Assembly: GCA_030533445.1 (NCBI GenBank)
Contig: CM060081.1
Location: 2,313,315-2,377,314 of the forward strand
DNA length: 64,000 nucleotides
Direction: 5' to 3'
Source of the DNA: Cyprinodon diabolis
Lineage: Eukaryota; Chordata; Actinopteri; Cyprinodontiformes; Cyprinodontidae
The notes under the pieces were generated by a model that was not told the origin of the DNA, made no database searches, and saw only the letters and a list, made by a program, of their open reading frames with translations. Every line of letters begins with the position of its first letter. The first letter of the stretch is position 1. The translations under genes and the position numbers were made by a program. This document shows positions 54,074-64,000 of the stretch, in pieces.

Positions 54074-56340
54074 CTTGGGGACACAAGAAAGGTGCCGATC
54101 ACACTCCAGAGGTGTGACTGTATCTGAACAGAGCCGACGGCCGTGAACGATAGAGATCACCAAGAGGAGAGACTGTTTGAAAGGCCCAGAGATTCACAGG
54201 ACTGAGCCAGACAACCATGCATTGCCATCAAGGTTAGAAGCAAAGGTTTTAATTAAAACCCTTAGGATGGATGTTTAGTTAAGCTGAATGAGTCAAATCA
54301 AACAAATAAATAATAAGCATTTCTTCTTAAAGATAACTGTTTCTAAAGGCTTCATTTTCAGAGAAAGCTGAAATGAAACAGATCATTTTAAGGAAATATT
54401 CCAATCAATAATCCAGACAGAGAAAGAAAAAAACCCTTCTTTAGTCTTCTGGAGAGGAAATTAAATATCTTATTAATGAAAAACCCGTCCAGGAGACTTC
54501 CTCAACTTCTTTTGACCAAATAAAACAGGTTAGATCAAATCTACCAAAGGCCCATTAAACAGCTACTATAGTTCAGGTGCCTTCCAGCTTTCCTAGACAT
54601 TAATAAAGGATCTATGTGGCAAAGCATTGTTGATTATTCTCACAACTTCTGATTTATTAGACTAAATCAGAAATGAGAAGAACATAGAAGGGAAATTAAG
54701 CTGAGGACAAATGGTGTCGTGACGGTAACCAGTGAAAAGCTTAATGTCATCAGACCAAACCAGTTCAAAGCTGTTCTTAGCATGCTGGTCCTGAAACAAG
54801 CCAAACGATGTCTGCTGCACACACAGAAGACATGCAGACTACATGCAAACACGCAGAGTCAGCGGTGCTGTTTGAACAAGGCTGGGAAAAGCTTTACGCT
54901 TCTGGATCTAATAAAACCAAATCAACCTTGTGAAAGTGAGGACAAAGCAGACATCTTCCCTTCATCCAGATGAAAATAATCTCTTATCCGACATCATCCC
55001 ACAGACCAGAATTCAGAACTTCTTCCCAGGCAGGAAGATGATGGGGAGGTAATGAGATGAGGATGAGGGGATGAAGGAGGCGTCAGGTTCTCCCAGTCAA
55101 AGCTTTCTGGCTTGACCTTGGAAAGCAGCAAGTCAATCCCATCATTTCACTTTCATCCACTTTGTCTTTTTCCATCAGCTTAGATCCGAACTCCATTTAG
55201 GATTAAAAATGCCCAAATACAGCAAAGCTTCATCCTATTTTCCCATCCAGAGATGAAAGGTGAACCACAGATCCATTACAGTGCGACACTAGAAGCTTCC
55301 CAGTGGTGAAATAAAAGAAAGCACCAATTAGAAGCAAATCTTCAGCAATAATAAGGAAACCAGCAGCTTTTCGTTAACAAACACTGGAGTTTATTTTATG
55401 CGCTTGTTCATTGTTAACTCACTAAGCAACCCTCTCTGTAGAAGAGGTGGCCGGGCTGCACAATGAAAAGACTATAATAGATCTCCATTTCTATTAAGGT
55501 TCTGATCTTGGTGGATAAAGTCTGGGTTAACTCTCAACATAGTGGCTAATTAAACCCTAAACTTAAAGGCCATAGCTGCAACTCTCTTATAAAAAACATA
55601 AATAACAACTATATCAGAGAACGCATAGAGTGGTGCAGAATAAAGCATACATTTTACTGAAAAATTAAAAGATATAAATGATTGTTTTCATGAGAAATGA
55701 GTTCTTTTCTATGGCAAATTTCTCAGGTTCCAGCAGACAACCACAAACAAAACCAAAAAAAGCAGAATTAGGATGAACTAAGGTCAAGCTTTTGCATTTG
55801 GCTGGAAAACAGTCAAACATGAGCGAGCGATTTAAACCTGCCTTCCCCTTTAATCCATATCTTCTTAAATAATCCAGCATACCAGCTGCTGAATGTCCTT
55901 GTGACGCCCATTTTGCAGACTGGTGAGGCAATGCCGTATGAGGAACAGTATTTCAAAACAGTTACCACCACCGGATTTTCTAAATAACAATTTTATTCCG
56001 GGAAGATTTTTGAAGCTTCAGATCAGTTATGAGGTGCCCATTACATCACTGTTCTGTAGTTTTTGTTTCCAGAAAATATTTAACACAGATAAATGTCTTT
56101 TTCCTGTGAGTGGAAAGGTCTTCTTAAACTTTTCTGCATCAATCGAATTTGTCATAATTTAGTAAATATGGAGTAAAATCACTACAAAGGTATGGGAGGT
56201 TGTGTGAAAAAGTCAATAATGTAAATCATTTAAAATTTATGTCTGTTTCTCATTTAAACAATATAAGTTTAAATCATGAGTAAAAAGATGTTATGAGAAT
56301 GAAACATAATCCTCTTTCCCCATGAAAATAGCGGGTTAAC
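54074..56340. other. nfasc intron, no gene recognised
   Basis: Low repeat content compared with the neighbouring introns. Frames at 54667-54973 (both strands) and 55665-56162 have no domains. No transposon ends. Confidence 0.45.
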
Positions 56341-56680
56341 ACGTGTTTTTCAAACATGGATCGACTCGCATCAGCATTTGGCTCCCTTCCCAATGGCTAA
56401 ATAATCTTGGTCTAACACCTCTCTGGCAGCTCCCCCCACAGCTGCATGTCTGGTAACATCATCATGCTGGGTTAGCGTTGATGTCACCAGTGCGACAGAA
56501 ATCAGGAACATAAACAATGGAGAGTAGCATGGAAGAAAGCCAGGGCGTAGTCAGTGTGATTTATTGTTTCTATTATCTAACCAGAGCTGCTCCATGTTCA
56601 TCGTGTTTCTACTTGTTGGATCAGAAGTCACTGGCATGGTGGTTTAACGTCCGAACGTTGCGTTCAATGAACAAATGTGT
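56341..56680. repeat. dispersed repeat of unknown class, copy 2
   Basis: Similar to 47830-48180, starting GTGTTTTTCAAACATGG and ending near GTTGCGTTCAATG. More diverged and with small deletions. No ends recognised. Confidence 0.55.
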
Positions 56681-58082
56681 GTCAGAAATCTAAAAATTCC
56701 AGACAACAAAACATCTATGCAGGTTGGTCAGAACAGCGGCATGTTCAAACAGCAGCTCACGTAAAGCATAAAGCAGCTCATTCCTAACCAGGCAGCAGCA
56801 TGAACAGAAACGGCACAGAGAACTTGGAGCAGCATAGAGGCGGGTTCAACAGCATAGAAAATAATCCCATCATCCCACATTCTTATAAATCAAATCTCAA
56901 TAAATCCAATTATTTCATTGTGTTTTGATATCAAAAAATTCTTACAGCAAAACATTTGTGTGATTTACAAATGTGTACATTTGCACAAAACCCAATAAAA
57001 CCTAATAACATTTTTTTTTTTACTTTCACAAAAAGATTAGCAAACCCAAAAATGTCCTAAATGTTTAAAATTCAAACTGATATAGATTTAAAATCTTGCG
57101 AACACAATTGTCCAATTGAGCTAATAATCATCCGCGCGCGCCGGCTACCGATCATTCATCCTGTCCGCTGAACTGCTGCTAGTTTCCCTCCCATGCCTTG
57201 AAGATGTCTAGAGCTGCTACCACAGATGATCTCGCTCTCCAGATGGAAATGAACGATTCAGATTAGCTAGAATGAATAGTAGGGGTAAAGGTCTGCTTTA
57301 GCAACATTTCCATCTGCAACTTCACAAAATGCTTCATGCACTTTGTCCTGTTTTGTACTCAAATGACAAATCAAGTTTGTGGTGTTAAATGTAGCTCTGC
57401 CGCTAACTTCTCTCGAAATTGCCATGTTGCACACACTGCAAGTAGCTTTAGGACAGTCTTCACTCGCGAGAGTAAAATATTACAAAACTTCTGACATGCT
57501 TGCTTTGCACCGCCACAGAGGTTTGTATTTACATCTACCGTCAACCATCAACCGCCAATAAAGATTGTCACGACTCGTCAGCTAATGTAGCCGAGCTCCG
57601 ATCACCAGAAATTAGGAGAACATCAGGCCGATCCGATCTCAAGATCGGGATATCCCTATTTATTGATATTTGTCTGAATAAATAGTCTGAATTATTATTC
57701 AGTGGTTGCTAAAAGCCAATCTACACAAGCCATAGCATTTAAAAGGCAGTTCTTACTGCTACTCATAAATGTTTTTCGATTTAGTTTTTTTTTCTTTTGT
57801 AAACAATAAATATCATAACTCAAGGAGAGACCCAGTTTTAGTTAGATTTAGTGCCAAACAGTCAGAAATAAGGTAAGGTACACATTTGTAAATCATAATG
57901 CACAGCAATTTCTGCAGCAATACCAAAACCCTTGTAATTAAGGGGGTTTAAATTTGACCCTAAAGTGTTTGGGCCATTTTAGAGCTCTGTGTGCCGTCAC
58001 TATAAAGACTTCCCTCTGAAATGAGGAAACTCAGATGGATGTTGGGTGTTTGTATAGCTTAAGCACAGGCTTTGTGTCTTAC
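56681..58082. other. nfasc intron with a truncated hAT-like end near 57658
   Basis: Around 57618-57658 the sequence GCCGATCCGATCTCAAGATC then GGGATATCCCTA resembles the right end of a common fish hAT element; its left end is not visible. Otherwise no gene or RNA recognised. Confidence 0.4.
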
Positions 58083-58199
58083 TGTCCAGAGTGACCTCTA
58101 CAACAAACTTGATGTCGGCGGGGAAGTTGTGACTCCAGTTGACGTTAGCATAGTAACTGTTAGGGACCACCGTCAGATTCCAGATCTCTCTCCGAGGGG
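58083..58199 (-). CDS. nfasc: neurofascin fibronectin type III domain, first-half exon
   Basis: 117 bp, phase 1 at both ends, acceptor CTGTGTACTAG (58200 onwards), donor GTAAGA (58077-58082). It reads PREIWNLTVVPNSYYANVNW then SHNFPADIKFVVEVTLD. The LTV then W pattern is the B-C strand core of an FN3 domain (Trp in strand B-C). It carries NLT and, at NWS, possible glycosylation contexts. It is the 5' half of the NF186-type membrane-proximal FN3 domain completed by 53927-54073; both halves skip in frame with the mucin exon. Confidence 0.93.
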
Positions 58200-59841
58200 C
58201 TAGTACACAGGTTGGGGGAAAAGGGTTTTAAGGTCAGAAGCAAAGGGCACAGCGGCAAAGTTCTCACTTTGGAGCTATAGTTGGAGTCAATACTGAGGGA
58301 GTCTGCCCTGAATGGTTTTGATTGTAGAGTGATTCCAGTTACTAGCCCTTTCCAGAACCGTGAGAGTTCATCTTTTACAAATTGTATCAGAAAAGTAATG
58401 AAATGCCAAACCTTAAGACCATCTAAGTCTTCTGCTCCTTTATAAAAGCCTCAACTCTGTCAGTATAGTCTTCACAGGTTTTTAAATTGGTCTAAGGTAC
58501 AAAATGTATTTTATTTACCTCCCCCAAGGGTTTGAGCAATTGTGTAAAGGTGCGTTCACAATCAATATGAAAGCGGCAAGTAGAGTGATTTACATGTTAT
58601 CTTTAGGTAAGGGTGCGTTTAAATTCAATGGTGTGAGATGCAAAGGACTTCTTTTGAGAGATGAAAATGGAGCAAATTGGGTGGTTAAAGCAGAGCAAAA
58701 CCATAATCTATGCTGTGGAAATGCAGATACTGCAAAGCAAAATTTCACAAGTCTGAATTTTTCTGTCAGTTCGTGTCACATTAACCAATCTGGGACTGTG
58801 GTTGTGATGTAGGGTGAAGAAGAAGAACGGAGACAAAGGTCGTTTCTCAATTCACTAGAACGCGAGTTCGGACTCGTGTTCTCACCAAGTCTGTTCTTGA
58901 CAAGAACCCAGGGAAGTCTGGACTTGGGGAGAACGGAATCACGCAGAATAAATCTGGGTCAACTGGAACAGAAGCATACTGATGACATCACCGCATTCAA
59001 AGCTAGTCTGGAGCTGCATTTCACCTGCTGTTATTAATGGTCTCTAGATAATAAATTATGACTTTTCATTTAGTGGGGGAATAATGATAAACACAGTCAA
59101 ATAAACGCAAATCAAATAAATGTTTTGCCAAATATAAAAAAAGAAAAACACTATCAGAGGCAGCGGTCCTTCACACACGACTGCAGAGAGAGGGTCGCTG
59201 CAGACGGGCTAAGGTTAGCCTTGGACCTCCACGGTCCTCTCAACATCTGAACTTTTTTTTATTATGCACTAAATCATAAAATGGGACATATAGTGAAGCT
59301 TAAAGTATATTGTTCTCGCCTTAAATGATCCTAAAACGTATTTTTATTGAACAAGGGCAACAGAAAAGGGAACTTTTAACTTAATACTCTGAGCTCTGTG
59401 AGCGCTAACCTGGAAGCTGCTGCTGCTGCTGCAGTGCATGCTGGAACAGCTGTCAGTCTGGAGAACGGACAAGTCTGCTCTGATGCATGCTGGGTAAAGA
59501 GAAAGGGGCCAGAACAACATCCGACTTATTAAGTTTCACAAGCACATGAGAACATACAAGTAGGAATATTTAGAAACGGCCGTGTCAAGCTTATTTCAGA
59601 GCTGCTGTAACCATCACAGTACAGGAACTCCTAATACTGGGTTCCTGGACAGATGAGGCGACCAATCAGCAATCAACAATGTTGAAGGCTGTCCAGCTCT
59701 CCCTATCACATACAGCACCGTGACTTGCTCGGTAAAATCTACGACCCACAAGGTCAGCAGAAACCAATAAGTGGATAGATGTTCATTTTATTTGCTGAGG
59801 CAATGCAGTAAACAGGAGCAAGTTTTATTGCAGTGTCTATA
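58200..59841. other. nfasc intron; possible MITE at 58838-59581
   Basis: GGTCGTTTCTCAATTCAC at 58838 is an imperfect inverse of GGAATATTTAGAAACGGCC ending at 59581. This suggests a 744 bp inverted-repeat element, but the pairing is short and no duplication is visible. The frame at 58504-58812 has no domain. Confidence 0.35.
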
Positions 59842-59843
59842 TA

Positions 59844-61049
59844 CACTCACCGGCCACTTTATTAGGTACACCTGTCCAACTGCTCGTTAACACTTAATTT
59901 CTAAGCAGCCAATCACATGGCGGCAACTCAGTGCATTTAGGCATGTAGACATGGTCAAGACAATCTCCTGCAGTTCAAACCGAGCATCAGTATGGGGAAG
60001 AAAGGTGATTTGAGTGACTTTGAACGTGGCATGATTGTTGGTGCCAGAAGGGCTGGTCTGAGTATTTCAGAAACTGCTGATCTACTGGGATTTTCACGCA
60101 CAACCATCTCTAGGGTTTACAGAGAATGGTCCGAAAAAGAAAAAACATCCAGTGAGCGGCAGTTCTGTGGGCGGAAATGCCTTGTTGATGCCAGAGGTCA
60201 GAGGAGAATGGCCAGACTGGTTCGAGCTGATAGAAGGGCAACAGTGACTCAAATAACCACCCGTTACAACCAAGGTGGGCAGAAGAGCATCTCTGAACGC
60301 ACAGTACGTGGAACTTTGAGGCAGATGGGCTACAGCAGCAGAAGACCACACCGGGTGCCACTCCTTTCAGCCTAAGAAAAGGAAACTGAAGCTCATCGAA
60401 ATTGGACAATAGAAGATTGGAAAAACGTTGCCTGGTCTGATGAGTCTCGATTTCTGCTGCGACATTCGGATGGTAGGGTCAGAATTTGGCGTCTACAACA
60501 TGAAAGCATGGATCCATCCTGCCTTGTATCAACGGTTCAGGCTGGTGGTGGTGGTGTCATGGTGTGGGGAATATTTTCTTGGCACTCTTTGGGCCCCTTG
60601 GTACCAATTGAGCATCGTTGCAACGCCACAGCCTACCTGAGTATTGTTGCTGACCATGTCCATCCCTTTATGACCACAATGTCCCCAACTTCTGATGGCT
60701 ACTTTCAGCAGGATAATGCGCCATGTCATAAAGCTGGAATCATCTCAGACTGGTTTCTTGAACATGACAATGAGTTCACTGTACTCAAATGACCTCCACA
60801 GTCACCAGATCTCAATCCAATAGAGCATCTTTGGGATGTGGTGGAACGGGAGATTCGCATCATGGATGTGCAGCCGACAAATCTGCGGCAACTGTGTGAT
60901 GCCATCATGTCAATATGGACCAAACTCCCTGAGGAATGCTTCCAGCACCTTGTTGAATCTATGCCACCAAGAATTGAGGCAGTTCTGAAGGCAAAAGGGG
61001 GTCCAACCCATTACTAGCATGGGGTACCTAATAAAGTGGCCGGTGAGTG
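59844..61049 (+). mobile_element. Tc1/mariner element, DD36E (Incomer-type), nearly intact
   Basis: 1206 bp. The left end CACTCACCGGCCACTTTATT and the right end AATAAAGTGGCCGGTGAGTG are perfect inverted repeats, flanked by TA (59842-59843 and 61050-61051). It contains one long transposase frame (59992-61017) interrupted only by two stops. The intact ends mean it could still be mobilised in trans. Confidence 0.93.
59992..61017 (+). pseudogene. DD36E transposase with two nonsense codons
   Basis: A single frame of 341 codons from ATG 59992 to TAG 61015-61017. The N-terminal paired-like helix-turn-helix reads GARRAGLSISETADLLGFSR. The catalytic triad is complete: WSDESRFLL (first Asp), YFQQDNAPCHKA (second Asp) and SPDLNPIEHLWD (Glu). 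There are 36 residues between the second Asp and the Glu, which is the DD36E spacing of the Incomer family and not the DD34E of Tc1. The conserved GGGGVMVWGIFSW is present. Two in-frame stops break it: TAA at 60373-60375 and TGA at 60790-60792, the latter probably a former Trp codon before PPQSPDLN. No frameshift was found. Transposases of this family excise and insert at TA sites. Confidence 0.93.
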
Positions 61050-61051
61050 TA

Positions 61052-61722
61052 CATTGCTGGTGAGAGAAGGGCGAAATGTCAAAGAACCAACACCAGGAGA
61101 ACCTCACGGAAAATTGGTCATGTTAATTGTGAACGCACCTTTAGACTCTAACAGCACAGAGATGACTTTAAACTTTCTGATTCAAAGTCATAAAAGTTAG
61201 TGGTACATTTTTTAAATGAATTCTAGGAGTATCTTGTAACCAGTGATGGACAAAGACGGTGGACATGGCTGTTCTTTTACTCGCTGGAGTTAATAGTTGC
61301 AAAAAAGTCTTTGCAGGCATCATTCTCATGTTATATCACCAATGCAATTCAGTGCAAGAAACATTATTGTGCCCCGTCGATAACAAAAAACCTATTATCA
61401 TCTTCACCTCAATAAGATTAGTGGGATATTGCAGGTTCCTGCAGCATCGCTGTCTTCATTGGAGCTACAGACTTGCTGCTATATATCATATAACAGCCTT
61501 CTAAGAATGCCACTCTACCCTTGCAGCTCATTCTTGTGCCAGCACTGTCGCTACTTCCAAGGTTGGACTCCCCCATTTCCATGTTGTGTCTTTAGTTAAT
61601 CATGAGGTGTAAAAAAAACACATTTAAATTGCAGACTGAATGCACAGTCTGAGAAGGGCTACTACTGGATTTATCAAGTCATAAAACATAATCTTTCAAA
61701 CAAATGTAAAAAGATCTAAATG
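61052..61722. other. nfasc intron, no gene recognised
   Basis: A frame at 61259-61504 has no domain. No transposon ends. Confidence 0.4.
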
Positions 61723-61947
61723 CAGGGGTGGGCAATTCCAGTTCCTAAGGGCCATTATCCTGCAACTTTTAGATATGCCTTTGGTTCAACACACCTGAAT
61801 CAAGCAATTAGATAATTCAGAGGACCCTGGAGGGACCGACTGAATACTGAGGTTGCAAAAGACACACCTGGGTCAGGTGTGTTGGACCAAGGGTGAATCT
61901 AAAAGTTGCAGGATACCAGCACTCAGGCACTAGAAATGCCCACACTG
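61723..61947. mobile_element. hAT MITE (CAGGGGTGGGCA end)
   Basis: 225 bp. The left end CAGGGGTGGGCAATTCCAG pairs with the right end CTAGAAATGCCCACACTG. The inner arms TCCTGCAACTTTTAGAT and TCTAAAAGTTGCAGGAT are inverted. The flanks are only partly alike, so the duplication has decayed. This is of the Charlie-like hAT MITE style. Confidence 0.75.
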
Positions 61948-62301
61948 GTCTAAAGAGTGGTTCTAGTTACTCTCATAATCATTATTAAACTTGGAGCTAA
62001 ATATCAATTGCAAGAAAAAGTACCTCCAATAACTAAAGCTAAACCAAACCATCAGTTTAACAGAGGAGTTTGGTTTCTCACCTCCTGACCAGGAGAACTG
62101 CTGTTGGCTACATCCCAATATTCTGCAAAACATGTCTGCTTGTAGTGCGACAGTCAGAGCACAGCCTATCAGGATGCAGTCCTGATATAGTTTCCTGTTT
62201 TGTCAGGTGGGAGAACGCCATCATATTTTTATATCTATGAAGTGATATCCAGTGAGGTCTTCAGAAAGTACTAAGAATTCCAATGAAATACCAACATGTA
62301 C

Positions 62302-62372
62302 CCAACACATTCTGATCAACTCGTTTGGTGGGGACCAGCAGAGGAGTTGTAGTGGTTGTAGTTGCCTCAGTG

Positions 62373-62404
<32 letters not shown>

Positions 62405-62544
62405 TGTTGTGGAAGTGGTAGTTGGTAGAGGGGAAATAGTAGTAGCATTACTTTTTGTAGGAGGGATGTCAGTAGGAGGAAGAGGAGGTAAAGGAGTAGG
62501 AGTAGGAGAGAAAGCAGAAGACAGGGTGGCGTCCGTTAGCTCAA
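62302..62544 (-). CDS. nfasc: neurofascin mucin-like (PAT) exon of the NF186 type
   Basis: The minus strand after acceptor CTTCCCTTGTAG (62545 onwards) reads ELTDATLSSAFSPTPTPLPP, LPPTDIPPTKSNATTISPLP, then a long run of threonines with a single Glu-Ala break, then TPLLVPTKRVDQNVLG. Thr/Pro/Ser-rich sequence is the heavily O-glycosylated mucin-like segment (also called PAT domain) that distinguishes neuronal NF186 from glial NF155. I place the end at 62302 before GTACAT because this gives 243 bp, phase 1 at both ends, joining the next exon in frame (G plus CC). A GTTGAT at 62315-62320 is an alternative donor but would break the phase. The Thr run is encoded by an (ACT)n-type microsatellite. 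Confidence 0.85.
62373..62404. repeat. trinucleotide microsatellite inside the mucin exon
   Basis: A GTA/TAG run of about ten units on the plus strand, which encodes consecutive threonines (ACT) in nfasc on the minus strand. It is followed by GTTGTTGTGG, also Thr/Pro-coding on the minus strand. Confidence 0.9.
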
Positions 62545-63395
62545 CTACAAGGGAAGGAAGAAGGAGAGAGCAGAGAGTTAAACACAAGGCAGTAAGAACA
62601 TCCAACACAACTGCCAAACACTCACACCTGCTAATAAACCATGCTGAGAGAATATGGATGCCTTTCTGCTGCTCTTTTCCTCCGGCTCAGACACTCAGCC
62701 TGGCACCCACCGCAGTCACAATCAGCTAAATAAAGTAACAACACTGCCTCATACACCATATATAATGGCAGCATCAAACACTGTATGTATGGAAATGTGT
62801 TTGATAGTTACAGTGTGTCATTTTTAGCTACATTTATGGCCAGCAGGCTTTTAGCTAGTAATATTTCATAGAGTGTAGACCTTGATGTAACACTTCTTTA
62901 GAATTTGCACAGCGTAGCATTGTAGGGTGTCGTCCCCCGGAAAATAATCTCTGAAACACTTTATAAGCTATTTCCTGCATTTTGAGGTAGAATGCAGCTA
63001 ACTTTTTGTCTTTGTTCCGACCCTACTTTTGTCCTGATGAAGAGAAGTATGTGTGCTTGACTAGAGGTGGAAATTTCATGAGGAAAACATGAGATCACTT
63101 TTAGGTACAATATTATTTTTCATAGGTTCGTTCAAACAACTAAAAGTCGTAGGGAAGCGGCTGTTCCAACCGTTGCATTTCCAAATTCTCCCGAGTGGTG
63201 CCCGACACGAGTGTATAAAGTGAATGTGATTGGTCGATTATCAAGGGGGCGGGATTGTTGTGGCGGAAGGTTCACAAGCATGTTTGGTTGCTAACCAGTT
63301 AGCAACTTAGTGCTAGTAGGTTCCCAATGGGAAATTCCATTGGGACCAAGTAGCACTAAATTGGTGACTTAGAAACGACGCTGTCAAGGAACGCT
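62545..63395. other. nfasc intron upstream of the mucin exon, with a hairpin near its end
   Basis: No exon of the preceding FN3 domain was found. At 63307-63359 the sequence TTAGTGCTAGTAGGTTCC is mirrored by GGGACCAAGTAGCACTAA around a short loop (CCCAATGGGAAATTCCATTGG), a strong potential hairpin. Confidence 0.4.
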
Positions 63396-63686
63396 ATGGA
63401 CAGCGGAAACATGCAAGAGGAGGAGAGTTTAGTGTCGGAGGTCGTGGATGAGTCTCCTCCATCATCCATTTTTTATTTAGAGGAGGAAAGCGGTGACGAA
63501 GATGTTGTGGAAGAGGACGCCAGGGCGGCAGAAGCTTGGTTTGGTGTAGAAGGCTTCCAGCCGTACATGTTTGAGCCCTTGCCTCGCAACGCTGCCAGTT
63601 CTGTTAGCTCTACGCCTGCCGAAGACACAGACGTCCATCCCCGTGAACACTGGGACGCAACTCAATGGGAAAGGAAAGGATCCTGA
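63396..63686 (+). CDS. unknown acidic open frame, possibly from a transposon
   Basis: 96 codons from ATG 63396 (preceded by CGCT, a modest start context) to TGA 63684-63686. It is acidic in its first half (EEESGDEDVVEEDARAAEAW) and then has GFQPYMFEPLPRNA, a Tyr/Phe-Glu-Pro motif I associate loosely with N-termini of repeat-encoded fish proteins. It lies on the strand opposite nfasc, inside its intron, 35 bp after a hairpin. Codon choice looks coding (GC-richer than surroundings). I cannot name a family. Confidence 0.3.
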   Translation: MDSGNMQEEESLVSEVVDESPPSSIFYLEEESGDEDVVEEDARAAEAWFGVEGFQPYMFEPLPRNAASSVSSTPAEDTDVHPREHWDATQWERKGS

Positions 63687-64000
63687 TTTCAACCGTTGCG
63701 TATATTAGCTGCGACATATGAATCAAGATGCTATGACTGAAAACATTTGATTGACAGATGACCGTTGATTTTTGATTGGCCGAATTTAGGTGTTCAGGCT
63801 GACGAATTCACGATTCACATGATTTGAGCTTAACGCAAGAGTGTATTAGACTAGGTTAGGAATTAAAAATGGCAGCCCGATGAAGAACGGATCGGCAAAT
63901 TTTGAACATTTAAGCGAATTTTCCTGGGGAAAAATTTAGGGCGTACCAAAGCCGTACATCCCAAAAACAGGGCGTACTACTTTTAATATTTTTAGTAAAG
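63687..64000. other. no gene recognised
   Basis: Sequence following the acidic frame to the window edge. No domain, RNA or terminal repeat recognised. Confidence 0.35.

Noticed and set aside
53760..54146. Plus-strand 128-codon frame across 53.8-54.1 kb
   Set aside because: Antisense shadow over the neurofascin FN3 exon.
62325..62729. Plus-strand 134-codon frame rich in valine
   Set aside because: Antisense of the neurofascin mucin exon and its trinucleotide repeat. The minus strand has splice sites and phase agreement with the gene.

Overview
The window reads as ray-finned fish (teleost) nuclear DNA. It is AT-rich and intron-dominated, it carries a vertebrate nervous-system gene with canonical GT-AG splice sites, and it is crowded with transposon families typical of fish: L2/CR1-like and RTE-like LINEs, Penelope, Tc1/mariner, hAT, PIF/Harbinger, THAP-bearing TTAA elements and a tRNA-type SINE. 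The species cannot be fixed from the sequence.

The one host gene I can support is the 3' part of neurofascin (nfasc) on the minus strand, from about 62.5 kb down to the stop codon at 31,942. Six coding exons are visible in transcription order: a Thr/Pro-rich mucin-like exon (62302-62544), two exons forming one fibronectin type III domain (58083-58199, 53927-54073), a transmembrane exon (48889-49017), a short cytoplasmic exon (42198-42267) and the terminal exon (31942-32170) with the FIGQY ankyrin-binding motif and the Tyr-Ser-Leu-Ala tail. The mucin exon and both FN3 exons are phase 1-1, so they can be skipped without changing frame. This matches the nodal/neuronal NF186 isoform, which has the mucin segment plus the last FN3 domain, against the glial NF155. 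The Ig domains and earlier FN3 domains lie beyond 64 kb.

From 1 to about 31 kb I find no convincing host gene. This part lies downstream of nfasc and is a mosaic of mobile elements: hAT-like elements (2.1-3.7, 5.6, 7.9, 13.6, 19.3-21.7, 24.0 kb), LINE pieces (0, 6.6-7.1, 9.5-10.7, 14.6-15.6, 16.0-16.9, 18.5-18.9 kb), a Penelope fragment with a GIY-YIG endonuclease (11.0-12.0 kb), TTAA-target elements (5.0, 7.5-8.7, 14.4, 21.9-22.5, 25.8-26.6 kb), Harbinger-type elements (28.0-28.7, 29.6-30.2 kb) and a SINE (29.2 kb).

The introns of nfasc are full of nested insertions: a palindromic TTAA element inside a mariner MITE (32.3-33.5 kb), a Tc1 element inside a LINE (35.0-38.3 kb), two elements inside a third (39.3-42.0 kb) and a hAT inside a Harbinger (43.9-45.3 kb). 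The best preserved transposon is a 1.2 kb DD36E (Incomer-type) Tc1/mariner element at 59.8-61.0 kb, whose 341-codon frame is broken only by two stop codons. The most interesting family is a set of four copies of a TTAA-flanked element carrying a degraded THAP zinc finger, best explained as non-autonomous Kolobok-like transposons. All coordinates of element ends are read by eye from terminal repeats and target-site duplications.
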